NCBI GenBank assembly: GCA_029339195.1
Contig: JAPTJF010000023.1
Coordinates: forward strand, 124,001 to 188,000
Reading direction: 5' to 3'
Source of the DNA: Micractinium sp. NFX-FRZ
Taxonomy: Eukaryota > Chlorophyta > Trebouxiophyceae > Chlorellales > Chlorellaceae
Length of the DNA: 64,000 nt
Each line of letters opens with the position of its first letter. Position 1 is the stretch's first letter. The translations under genes were made by a program, and so were the position numbers. Positions 55,142-64,000 of the stretch are shown here, piece by piece. The notes under the pieces are model-generated. The model saw only the letters and a list, made by a program, of their open reading frames with translations, ran no database searches and was not told the origin of the DNA.

Positions 55142-55340
55142 CAGCCATGGGTCATATGCTTGGCCAGCGCACAGCGCGCATATCGTACCTATCTGACGAC
55201 TGCCCGCCCATGACCCAACCAGCCGTGGGGCGGGTGCAGTGAGCAGGCTGCGGCTGCCAGGCCCGGCCCACCTCCAAGTTTTGCACATCCTTGTCTTCCT
55301 GCTAATGTGTACTTTCCTGACTGTTTCTGATATGGAAACC

Positions 55341-55345
55341 TGTAA
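55341..55345 (+). terminator. TGTAA poly(A) signal
   Basis: TGTAA about 200 bp past the stop of the 615-aa protein gene. Confidence 0.5.
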
Positions 55346-55519
55346 ATCAAGGCTTTTAAGCGCCAAGTGATGAGGAAGCTGGTTTGAAGTTGAGCAACAA
55401 ACAGGGCGGGGAACCGTGACGCAGTGATTTAGCACAGTAGTGGTTTGCTCTCATTACGGCTTGTTTCTGAGTTCGTTCTCACTCAAGCTGGGGGCGAGTG
55501 CTTGCCCCTCCACTACGTC

Positions 55520-56706
55520 CTACTCCTCCTCAGCATCTGTCCCACCATCCTCCTCCTCCTCCTCCTCTTCTTCTGCCTGCTCCTCCGCAAGCACGTCCTC
55601 CGCTTCCAGGCCGGCCCAGCCCCAGCCGGGTGCCAGCTCATCCTCTGCCTCTGCCAGCTCACCCCCCGCCTCTGCCAGCTCATTCTCCCAGCCCCAGCCG
55701 GCCAGGCCTTCTGCCTCACGGAACAGCTGCTGCATCGCCTCCCTTCTCAGCCTGCCCCCCTCCTCTCCAGCAAAGAGCTGCGCCAGCGTGCCAGCTGGCA
55801 AGCGCTCCGGCTGCAGGCCGTCTGGCAGCGCAGGCCTGAGCAGCAGCGGCACCGTGGGGGCTGCTGCCTGCACCACCGCCAGCAGCAGGTCCTGCAGCAC
55901 AGATACGCGAGGGAGGGCTCAGGGGAGTGGGCAGACAGCAATCAAAATTGAGGGTTCACAGCGAGGGAGGGCTCGCTGTGTTCTCGGGCACGCAGCCGTC
56001 TGCGCATGGCTGCAACGCAGTGGCCGGTACACACAGCCTGAGCAGCAGGGACAAGACAGACCTGCTACAGCAACGCATGCCCTGCACTTGCCTGCGGCAG
56101 ATCTCCAAGGTTGCAGCCCACCCGCCGGCTGCCGCTGCGCAGCCGCCCGCGCCAGGCGCCCTGCCGCCGCGCCGCTCCCGCCGCCGCCGCAGCCGCCGCG
56201 GCCGACAGGCGCTGCCAGCAGCACAGCAGCGCGCGCGCCTGTGCCCGGAAGGCGGGCGGCGCCAGGTGGTGCAGGGAGGGGCTCCAGGGAAGGGGCTGCG
56301 CCTCTCGGATCGTCAGGTGGTAGTAAGCAGTACGGGGCGCCCCCGGCGGGGGGCGGGGCACATAGAACACAGGCTGGTCCTCCACCACCAGAGGGGCAGA
56401 GGGGTCCAGGACGTCCCGGCACACCCAGGGGTGGGTGCTCCATGTGTGGTAGAACATGAATGAGCTAGGGGGCAGCAGGGAGTAGAACTCCTCCCTGCCC
56501 TGGAAGTTCAGCCACAGCACGCGCACCAGGCGCTGCGTGTCGTTCTTGAGCCGCATGCGGGTCGCCAAAGCATTGTCCCAGCTGCGGTGCTGCGCTGGCG
56601 CTGGCGCTGGCGCCGCTGGCAGGGCGGGCGGCTGCTGCAGCTGAGGCGGCTCCATGCCAGGCTGTGCTGGCGGGTGGGGCTGGTGCTGCTGCTGAGCGGC
56701 GCTCAT
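55520..56706 (-). CDS. VHL beta-domain-like protein with acidic C-terminus
   Basis: Two exons (56092-56706, 55520-55891) give 328 aa. Residues about 55-150 resemble the beta domain of the von Hippel-Lindau protein: NDTQRLVRVLWLNFQGREEFYSLLPPSSFMFYHTWSTHPW matches VHL's V-x-V-x-W-x-N-F-x-G-x-x-x-x-Y-x-x-L-x-P pattern and its T-x-x-x-H-x-W strand. In animals this domain recognises prolyl-hydroxylated substrates for a cullin-2 ligase. Here only the fold can be inferred. The N-terminus is Gln/Pro-rich. The C-terminal exon is helical (LLLAVVQAAAPTV, REAMQQLFREAEGL) and ends in a long Glu-rich tail. The intron donor is GC (CCGCAG/GCAAGT) with consistent phase. The gene is convergent with the 615-aa protein gene; their stops are about 380 bp apart. 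Confidence 0.78.
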
Positions 56707-57377
56707 GATGCAGCAGCAGAGGCGGGTGAAGAGGAGGCGCTGGAGCGGCGGCCGGCCTGCAGGGGGCGCAGACGGGCGGCGGGAGGCTCAGGGTGGGCAT
56801 GGGCGGGAGCTGGCAGTGCTCAATGCCATGACGCCTTGGTCGGTCAACTGCCTTTGCCTTTAATATCAAGGAGGGTCATGTGTGGTTGGCAGGCGACGCA
56901 GGGATGCAGGGGCGAGCTGAAGGACGGCGCAGCTGAAGGCTCGCCTGATCAGCCGTCCTCTAGAAATCTCTACGAGAGGTGCCCTTGATAAGCCGCACAA
57001 AGGCTCAGGAACAAGTGGAGCTGAAGAAGCGGCAAGTCGAGGTCGGATTGGACTCCGCAGCTCTGCTCCTGAGTCGCAAGCCTGTGTGCTGGACTCAGCA
57101 GAGCTACACATGACTGAAGCTGATGGAAGGGCTGAAGGCCACCTGCCCAGGACAGCAGGGCATGCCAGCGGGGCGTGCACTGCAGCGGGCGCAGGCGGGA
57201 GCTGTGCCGCCTACCACTCATGATGCGCCTCGTGCCTTCTTGGTTATTCTAACAATACTAACATCCCTGGCCAGAGTACCATAGATACAAATTCAGGAGG
57301 GCGCCTATCCCGCTCCGTCTGTTGATGCCCGCTCACCTTCGCCCAGCCACGCCAGGCGGTGCCGCTTCCCAGGCCAC
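56707..57377. other. Intergenic: VHL-like promoter and upstream of MYND-like fragment
   Basis: About 670 bp between divergent elements. It includes an AT-rich patch at about 57235-57295. No gene was recognised. Confidence 0.4.
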
Positions 57378-57650
57378 TTGCGTCAGGACCCCTCTGCGAT
57401 CAACCACGCCAATCGTGCCCTTTGGTCTGCAGGGCGCGGCTGCTGCGCCCGCTGCTGTGCGCGCGAGGGTGCGCGGAGCGGACGGCTGCAGCAGCACCCA
57501 GCACCTGCGCCGCTGTGGCGGGTGACTGGGCGGGTGGCTACCCAGAAAGATTTGGAGTGCATGCATGCTCAGTGGAGCTCGCACAAGCAGGAGTGCCGCC
57601 GCCTGAGTGCCGCTGGCGCAGCCGTGTCTGCCTCCCAGCCCTCTGCATAG
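57378..57650 (+). pseudogene. Degenerate MYND zinc-finger fragment
   Basis: The open frame reads CCAREGARSGRLQQ, and further on ECMHAQWSSHKQECRRL before a TAG at 57648-57650. The end strongly resembles the last part of a MYND finger (C-x-x-x-x-W-x-x-H-K-x-x-C). The start resembles a C-x-x-C-G-A-R-S-G lead-in, but the middle cysteine pairs are missing in this frame. In a neighbouring frame the sequence reads SSTQHLRRCGG, so a frameshift or a lost exon is possible. No ATG opens the frame (it begins TTG). A TGTAA at 57931-57935 could end a transcript. It is most simply a decayed copy of a MYND-domain gene. Confidence 0.4.
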
Positions 57651-58634
57651 TGTCTCAGAGCACACATGCTGCAGCGACGGCGGAGTGCGAGGCGGCGCCA
57701 GCTGACCAGCAGCGGTGGTCCTGGCTTCAGACGCCTTGTGGTGGCAATGCACGCAGTATGCCCTTGCCAGAGCAGCCTCGCAGTGCCAGAGGTGTGCTTG
57801 GCAGGCGGCGCAAAGCAATGGCCAGCGGCAGGGCAATCGCGCCGGCTGGCCGGCGGGAGAGCAGAGGGCACGTCGCCTGCTAGCTAGGTGCTGCCTGTGG
57901 AGCCTTACAACTACCTTTGCTTGACTGCCTTGTAAAAGTTCCTGGGGAGGACACAGATGCTGGTTCGGTGCCAGCTGTGATGCTGGTGCAGCTTCACAGC
58001 CGCTCACGAGCGGTGCTCCGACACTGCCAGCAGTCAGTGGCAGCACTGGGGCGAGCGTGCCCGGTTTGGGGCCGGCGCAAAACAGCTGTTGCCATGCACT
58101 GCATCTCTTATTGTCGCATGGCTAGTAGCCGTAAGGCAAGCTTGCCATCAGACTCATGACTGTCACCCAGGGTAACCAGTGCGACCACCAGCATGCTCGC
58201 TCCAGAGGTAAAGGGCGCTGTGCCCGCTCGTCTCCCTTCTGCTTCCCTTCATCTCACAGAAGCTTGCTTACAAACCTAAGGGACTCAGCATGATTGTGTT
58301 TGTATCGACTCGCAAAGAGAGAGGGCTGTGGAGAACAGTAAGGAGTGCTTGCCATGGATCGAAGGAGCAAAACACGAGATTGTAAGTTTTCTGCCTATCA
58401 CTAGCAAAGCCGTCGCTACACGACCTGCCGAAGTCTGGCTAAGCTGCCCTGCACGTATGAGGAAGGCACTGCTACAAGAATCCCTCCTCGGCCTGTACAC
58501 TATTCAAAACCTATCTAGAGGCGGACCTCAGCGCCTCACCTCTCCTTGCTCTTGCTCCTGCTGCTGGCGCTGCCCCCAGGTGACCCCGGCTCAGCGCTTC
58601 AGGAGGGTGGGAGCAAGCTGAAGTTGACAGCTGT
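57651..58634. other. Intergenic region
   Basis: About 980 bp. A plus-strand TGTAA (57931-57935) and a minus-strand TGTAA (58268-58272) suggest the converging ends of two transcripts. No coding signal was accepted. Confidence 0.4.
58268..58272 (-). terminator. TGTAA poly(A) signal
   Basis: TTACA on plus, about 365 bp past the stop of the 726-aa protein gene. Confidence 0.4.
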
Positions 58635-61600
58635 TCACCACAGAGACGTGAACTCGGGCGGGAACACGACGCCCCCCGCCGGCGCCGCCTGGCCGTGCCC
58701 CATGCCCTGGCCGCCGGTGCCCAGGCCACCCTGCTGCTCATGCTGGTGCAGCGGCACAGCCGCCGCAGCTGCCGGCGTGCCGTAGTGAGCTCCGAAGTCC
58801 AGCCCGCCCAGGCCCAGGCCACCCGGCTGCTCAGCTGCCGCATGCTGCATGCCGAACTGGCCGGCCCCCAGGCCCAGCGGAACTGCCGGCGTGGCGGCCG
58901 GCGTGCCGCACAGCCCAGACCCTCTCAGGCCCGCTGAGGGCACAATGCTCATACCACCAGCTGCCGGCGACGCCTTCAGGTAGCCGGCGGTGGCTGCCGG
59001 GGTGCCGTTGGCCAGCGGTACCAGAGGCGTGCGCGCGGCCGCTGCCGCTGCCGCGCCCAGAGAAATGTCGTCCTGCAGGGTAGGAGAGAGAGCAGCAGTT
59101 GTAGTCAGCCAAGCAGTGCACGGCAACAGTCAATGGCACTTTTCAAAGCTCGGCTGGGCAGGAAAGCTCTCATGTGGGAGCTGGCAGCCGCGGGCTGCAC
59201 CGGCAGCATCAGCACTGTCTGAAAGTCCCCATCCCACCCCTCCCTTCCTCCCCCACCAGCCCAGCATGCTCACCTGGCGCGCCTTCTTGCCCCACCCCTC
59301 ATCGTCTGCGTCATCCTCGCTATCCATCCCCGCCTTGCGCTTGAGGCGGCAAAGGTCCTGCAAAAAGGGCAGGCAGGGGGGCAGGCGCGGAGAGCGGCAG
59401 CAGGGGGGTAAGGTCATGAGACGAAGAGGGAAAGGCAGGTGCCCATGAGCAGGCAAATTTGTCTAACTACATGCTCAGCTATGCAGGCAGCCACTGGCCG
59501 CCAGGCAGACAGGCAGGGATCCAGCAGACAGGCAGACAGGCAGCATGTGCAGGAATGACCAGCGGTGCAAACGGCGGGCCAGCTGTTCATGCACCCACCT
59601 TGTTCTGGCGGTCCTGCTCGGCACGCAGCATCCGTGCCTCGGTCGTCTGCTCGCGGCGCAGGCGCCGCTCGGTGGCCGTCAGCTCGCTGCGCAGCTGCTG
59701 CGTCCCCGCCGCAGCATCTGCCTCCACCCGCTGCATCGAGGTATACATGGCCTCGCGGTGGTGGCGCTGGCTCTCAAACGCGTCTGCCAGTGCATGCCCC
59801 TGGCGCTCAATATCATCCATGATGCGAGGCATGTCAATCGCGGCCTGCTGCCGCCCCAGAACCTCCTGCCCTTGCTCCGCCTGCTGCTGCAGACCCCCAA
59901 CTGCCTGCTGCAGATCTCCTGCCTGCTTCTCGACGTCATCCAGCCGCGTACCGTGCTGCTGCTGCCCATGCTCCACGCGGGCCACTGCTGACTGCGCGGC
60001 AGACGCCACGTTGAAGATCAGGAACATGCGCTGGTCGTGCGCCTGCTCGGCTGCCTGCAGTGCTGCCTGCACCTGTGCCTGCACCTCGGCCTTGATGCGC
60101 GCACTCCGCTCCTCCACCTCGCCCAGGATGCGCGCCTCCGCCTCTGCCGCCTCCCGCCGCACCACCGCCGCATCTGCCTTCTGCTCCAGCGCCGCCCGCA
60201 GCTCAGCTGCTTGCGCCTCGCCGATGGCGAAGCGCAGGCTGGTGGCGGTGTCGGAGGCATTGGCGGTGCGCCCAGGCAGCACGATGGCAGCCACCTCGAG
60301 CATGGTGGCCTCCAGCAGCAGGTCGGCGGGGCGCGGCTGCCGCTGTGCGGCCTGCAGGGGCGGAGGAAGACAGAGGATTGTGTCACTGGTGACAGAGATA
60401 CGTAGCAAGGAGATTCACGACATAAGGAATGGAGGCAGGATCCGCCTGCAGGTGCCAAGCAACTTCGGTGCACGTGGGGCTGTCGCTGCAGGCATCCAGG
60501 GAGAAAAACATTTGTGATGTGGCAACATGATTGAAGGGGATGGCACTGCCAGGACAACAGGCACAAAGGGAGACAGACAGTGTGATGAGGCATCAAGCGC
60601 ACATCAGGGGCCCACGGCCCCACAGCACTTATTGCTCTCCGCCCCCCAAGCTGAGATGTGGTCTTCCGACCCGCCACCCCACCAGCTCCCCAGGCACAGC
60701 CCACCTTCACGCAGCCCAGCGTGGCCTGCAGGGTGGACTTGGCGTCCATGAAAGCCTCCAGGACCTCCCGGTGCTCTGGGGCCAGCTTGGATGAGTCGCT
60801 GGGCAGCTTGAAGAAGTCAGGCATCGCGTGGACTAGCAGGTGGGACGCCTTGAGCGAGCCCAGCATGCAGGCCGCGCCCGCGCTGACCGAAGCATCGTCC
60901 TCCAGCGACAGCAGGGTGCTGATGCTGCAGGCAGGGTATGACGAGCGGCCAGAAAATGAAAACAAGGGGTTGCATGAAGGCCAGGGTGGCAGGAAGGCGG
61001 CAGAGAGTTGGGCAGCAGCTCTCACTGCCAGCGTAAGCACCAATCCCGCTACACGGCGGCACTGTTGGCAGCACTCATGCCCAGCAAAACGTGTGATCAG
61101 CCCACACCCAGCCCACCTGCTGTCATAGTCGGCGGCCTGCACGAAGGCCGCCACGTCAGAGCTGGTGTTGGGGTCCACGCCGTGCAGCGCCGCCACTGTG
61201 AGGAAGGGCTGCGGGTTGGAAGCGGCGTCGTTGAGCACCGCGCGCAGGCACAGGCCCCCATCCTCCTCCACCGTGGCCTCCAGCACTGACTTGATGGCAG
61301 CGGCATGCTGCTCCGCGCTGGACACGATGGTCTGCAGAAGGAGGCACAGGGGCAAGGGGCAGGGGCCAGCGGCAGGCCGCGGCGGTCAGGGTGGATGCTC
61401 CCATCTTCCATGGGCGTGGCAGAGGTTTGGTGCCCCGTTGTTTGATTGCCGAGAACGCCGCCCGTATTAAAGCAGCCGCAGTGAGGTACTGCCCTCGGCT
61501 TCCACACACGGACTGCCTCCCCCCCCCCCGCCTGGCTAACCTGGTGGTCGCCCAGGTCCTGCTGCAGCCACGCAGCATTGCGCCCTGCCGCCGCAGTGCT

Positions 61601-62492
61601 CACCACAGTGCCCGCCTGGACACCTTCTGCAGGAAGGAGGCATGGGAGCAGAGCAAGTTGATGATCTGGACCACGGGGCAAGGCATGGGCGAGGCATGCG
61701 TTTGTCAGCAGAGCATGCCCAGCAAGGCAGCAGGCAGACAGGCAACACACATGGCGCTGGAGGGCAGCAGGCATGCCGCGCAGGCGGCACAGGCATGCCG
61801 CGCAGGCAAGCAGCGCAGCCAGAGCAGGCCAGCAACACGTAGGAGGCTCACGCTGGAAGGTGGCGAATGCCTGCTCCAGGGGCGCCACCTCGTCGAGCAG
61901 GAAAACGGTGAAGGGGAGGCCGTTGCGCACCGCCCGCGGCAGCTGCTCGTGCTTGCTCTTGGAGCGGCCAACAAAGGTCTCGGAGGCCGCTGGGTTGACC
62001 GCCATCACCTCGGTCGCAAAGAACTTCTTCGCGCTTGCCTCGTCTCCCATGAGCAGCTTTGTCACTCTGTTGGCTGTCGTGTCCAGGAAAGCCTGGTTCA
62101 TGGGGAGGATGGGGCTGGGGGTTAGGCTGGCCTGGGTGAGACGTGGGTGCAGAGGCGCACAGGACGCAACAGCTGCAACACAGTTACATCTGCTGGGTAT
62201 ACATTGAATAAGGAAATAGCGTGGCGGTCATGCCTGTGCAAGCCCAGCAATGCAAGCGTCCGCCCCACCATACTCACCTGGTAGCCGGCACCGGCGGCCT
62301 CGGCGGCGGTTGGGCCGCCGGTGGCGTCGGGGCGTCTGCAAGGGCGCACAGAGCGGCGCAGCGACACAAATGTTCAGGAGCGTCAGCAGCGCTCAATAGC
62401 CAGAGACCAGCGGCCAGGAGCGCGCCTCACAAAACGCAAACTCACCCCAGCAGAGCAACTTCCAGGCCTGGCATCCCTCCAAAGTGAAGCAT
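58635..62492 (-). CDS. Coiled-coil protein of unknown function with nuclear-type basic segment
   Basis: Nine exons (62446-62492, 62278-62335, 61852-62131, 61541-61626, 61117-61331, 60705-60924, 59599-60351, 59274-59357, 58635-59072) give 726 aa in one frame. I do not recognise a family. Residues about 45-300 look globular and helical (MNQAFLDTTANRVTKLLMGD, SLEDDASVSAGAACMLGSLK). Residues about 330-550 form a long coiled coil rich in Glu/Gln/Ala/Arg (AAELRAALEQKADAAVVRRE, ATERRLRREQTTEARMLRAE). Exon 8 encodes RLKRKAGMDSEDDADDEGWGKKARQ, which has the form of a bipartite nuclear signal around an acidic patch. The C-terminus is Gly/Ala/Pro-rich with four imperfect GTPAAT/GTPAAA repeats. A nuclear scaffold role is only an inference. 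Exon 3 starts at the CACCCAG acceptor because it alone preserves phase. Confidence 0.72.
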
Positions 62493-62688
62493 GCTTCCTA
62501 CAGTGACACAATTATGATGCCGAGGGCTGCCGGGATGGGAAGAGGAGCGCTGCGCTGGCGGCATGGCGCCCCCCCCCCCATGCATGGGGCTCTTGTTCCG
62601 CCCCTCGTCGTGAACCCATCTTCACATTGACGTAGTGACACAGGCGCGGCCAGCAATTGGAAGCCACGCCGCTGCACCGCCAGCTCCA
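62493..62688. promoter_or_regulatory. Divergent promoter, 726-aa protein (-) / coiled-coil gene (+)
   Basis: About 196 bp between two divergent ATGs, the tightest head-to-head spacing in the window. A shared promoter is likely. It contains a C9 run at about 62569-62578. Confidence 0.35.
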
Positions 62689-64000
62689 ATGGAGGCGGCC
62701 AAGCGGATTCGAACTCTCGAGCGGGTGCGGCTGGGCCGCATGCACGGGGTTGACAAGGGAATAGCTCAGCGCTTCAGCGGGGCGCCGTAAACCAGCCCAC
62801 CTGCCGTTGCCTGTCACCGCCCTGCCGCCGCTCCCAGCGCCGGAGCTTCGCTGACCCTGTTGCATTTTCTGCGCCTGCCGCATTCCTTCTTTCTTATCAG
62901 GTGGCTGCCAACTTGAGGAAAAACGAGAAAGCACTGAAAGATGCGGTGAAGTCGCAGGCGGCTGAGCTGGAGCGGCTGCGCTCGGAGCGGGCAGCACCCA
63001 CCCCCGGCAGCCCGGTGAGGAGCGTGCCCCGCCGGCTTGCCTCCGCAGCGAGGCCTCGTACATGAGCGCCTCTCCAAGTATCACCTGATCAATGCACCAC
63101 TTGCCTTCCTGAACACTGCTATTCCTCCTGCCCCCCTGTGCCCCGCTGCATGAGCAGGAGGAGGCACTCGTGAAGCTCACGGCGCTGGAGGCCGAGCTGG
63201 CGTGCACCCGCAAGGTGAGAGGCGCTGCCTGATGAACAGCAGTCACACACCGATGCCTGTCTCCCCGCTGCCGTCACTAGCTTTGCACACCATCCTGAGG
63301 TGGCCAGCCCGCTGCTGCCCGGACAGCCTGTCCCACCCTGTCCCCACGGTGAATTGTGAACTGCAGGAGCTGATGACGGCGCACCTGGAAATCGCTGAAA
63401 TGAAGGTCGAGCGGGACAGCGACAGCACGGTAAGGGGTGCCGGCTGTTGAACGGGTAGGGACATTACATGCAGGCCTGCTGCCTTGCTGCCACTACCAGC
63501 TGCTGCCTGCTGAGACACTGCTGAGTCCATCGACCAAAGCCCAAGGCCCAACCCACCAAGTGCCCGCCCAGGCCTCAACCTGTTCCCCTGTCCCCTTTTG
63601 TCCTGCAGCAGAGCGCCCTGCGCGAGAAGGTCGGATTTTACCCCTCGGCTTCCCAGGCCGTCTTCCCTTGAAGGTCGCAGCACAGGCGGCGGAGCTGGGG
63701 CGGCTGCACAAGGAGCTGGCGTGCGCAGCACCCATGTCCAGTGGCGGCACGGTGAGGCTGCTGCCTGGCTGGCCTGTGGGCCAAAACTGTGTGAACCCTT
63801 GCACTTGGGTGCTGGCACCCGCTGCCATGCCCCTGCCCATGTGGCCTGCTCAAGAGGGCCTCCTTTCTGGGTGTTCGCACAGCCTGAACCCACCGTCATG
63901 CTCCCGCTGCACCCTGCAGGATCTGGCGGCCCAGAAGAAGATTGCATCCCTGGAGGCGGAGGCGGAGCGGCTGCGGGCGGAGATGGAGCGGCTGCGGGCG
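62689..64000 (+). CDS. Coiled-coil protein, 5' part (runs off the window)
   Basis: Seven exons are visible (62689-62724, 62901-63014, 63158-63214, 63367-63429, 63609-63629, 63686-63751, 63920-64000 and beyond), all in phase 0. The product starts MEAAKRIRTLER and continues as heptad-repeat sequence: VAANLRKNEKALKDAVKSQ, AAELERLRSERA, KLTALEAELACTRK, AAELGRLHKELACA, SLEAEAERLRAEMERLRA. These form an interrupted coiled coil, so a filament, tether or motor-tail type protein is plausible, but no defining domain is visible. Exons of 21-114 nt, all multiples of three with phase-0 borders, suggest growth by exon duplication. The acceptor of the sixth exon is uncertain: the modelled intron is only 56 nt, and GAAG at 63673 would make it 44 nt. 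Confidence 0.65.

Overview
The window is nuclear DNA of a green alga, most likely a GC-rich trebouxiophyte of the Chlorella/Micractinium kind. Evidence: intron-dense genes with short introns (mostly 60-350 bp), GT..AG borders plus an unusual number of GC..AG borders, TGTAA-type poly(A) signals, CCCTAAA telomere-type repeats, Ala/Gln/Pro-rich low-complexity protein segments, and plant/animal-type eukaryotic proteins. No rRNA, tRNA, CRISPR array, transposase or organellar gene was recognised. All gene models were spliced by eye: reading phase was checked across every junction, and each complete model keeps one open frame to its stop.

Layout, left to right. (1) 726-927(+): last exon of an unrecognised protein. 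(2) 1975-3336(-): small Ala/Pro/Glu-rich protein with an MGCCGS lipidation N-terminus and a basic Gly/Lys tail. (3) 3655-10680(-): 803-aa TBC1D15/GYP7-type RabGAP, 16 exons. (4) 11118-12331(-): ANKRD39-like ankyrin protein. (5) 13144-23541(-): replication factor C large subunit RFC1, 25 exons, 1102 aa. (6) 24010-24846(+): short Mpv17/PMP22-like protein. (7) 25921-27632(-) and 28441-29830(-): tandem paralogues of an unrecognised small hydrophobic protein family. (8) 30678-37891(-): FCP1/CPL-type RNA polymerase II CTD phosphatase with a C-terminal BRCT domain. (9) 38445-41146(+): class II (SIRT4-like) sirtuin. (10) 41614-48454(+): F-box/FIST protein (FBXO22-like), 15 exons. (11) 49588-50434(-): diverged SIS-domain protein resembling 6-phospho-3-hexuloisomerase, divergent from (12) 50768-51934(+), a P-loop kinase. 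(13) 52066-55141(+): Ser/Pro-rich protein of unknown function. (14) 55520-56706(-): VHL beta-domain protein. (15) 57378-57650(+): degenerate MYND-like fragment. (16) 58635-62492(-): 726-aa protein with a coiled coil and nuclear-type basic segment. (17) 62689-64000(+): 5' part of a coiled-coil protein that runs off the window.

The genes do not form a pathway. Several are housekeeping nuclear functions (replication clamp loading, CTD dephosphorylation, deacylation, ubiquitin adaptor folds, vesicle traffic), as expected for a random algal chromosome segment.

The most striking signal is not a gene. At 15 or more exon-intron junctions, the neighbouring intron carries one or more diverged tandem copies of the exon edge together with its splice site. 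Copies lie about 70-170 bp from the original and always on the intron side of the junction they duplicate. One such copy (47807-47856) keeps frame and would insert 26 residues if its acceptor were used. Along with about nine GC-AG introns among roughly 107 modelled introns, this suggests that introns here grow, and splice sites shift, through junction-spanning tandem duplications.
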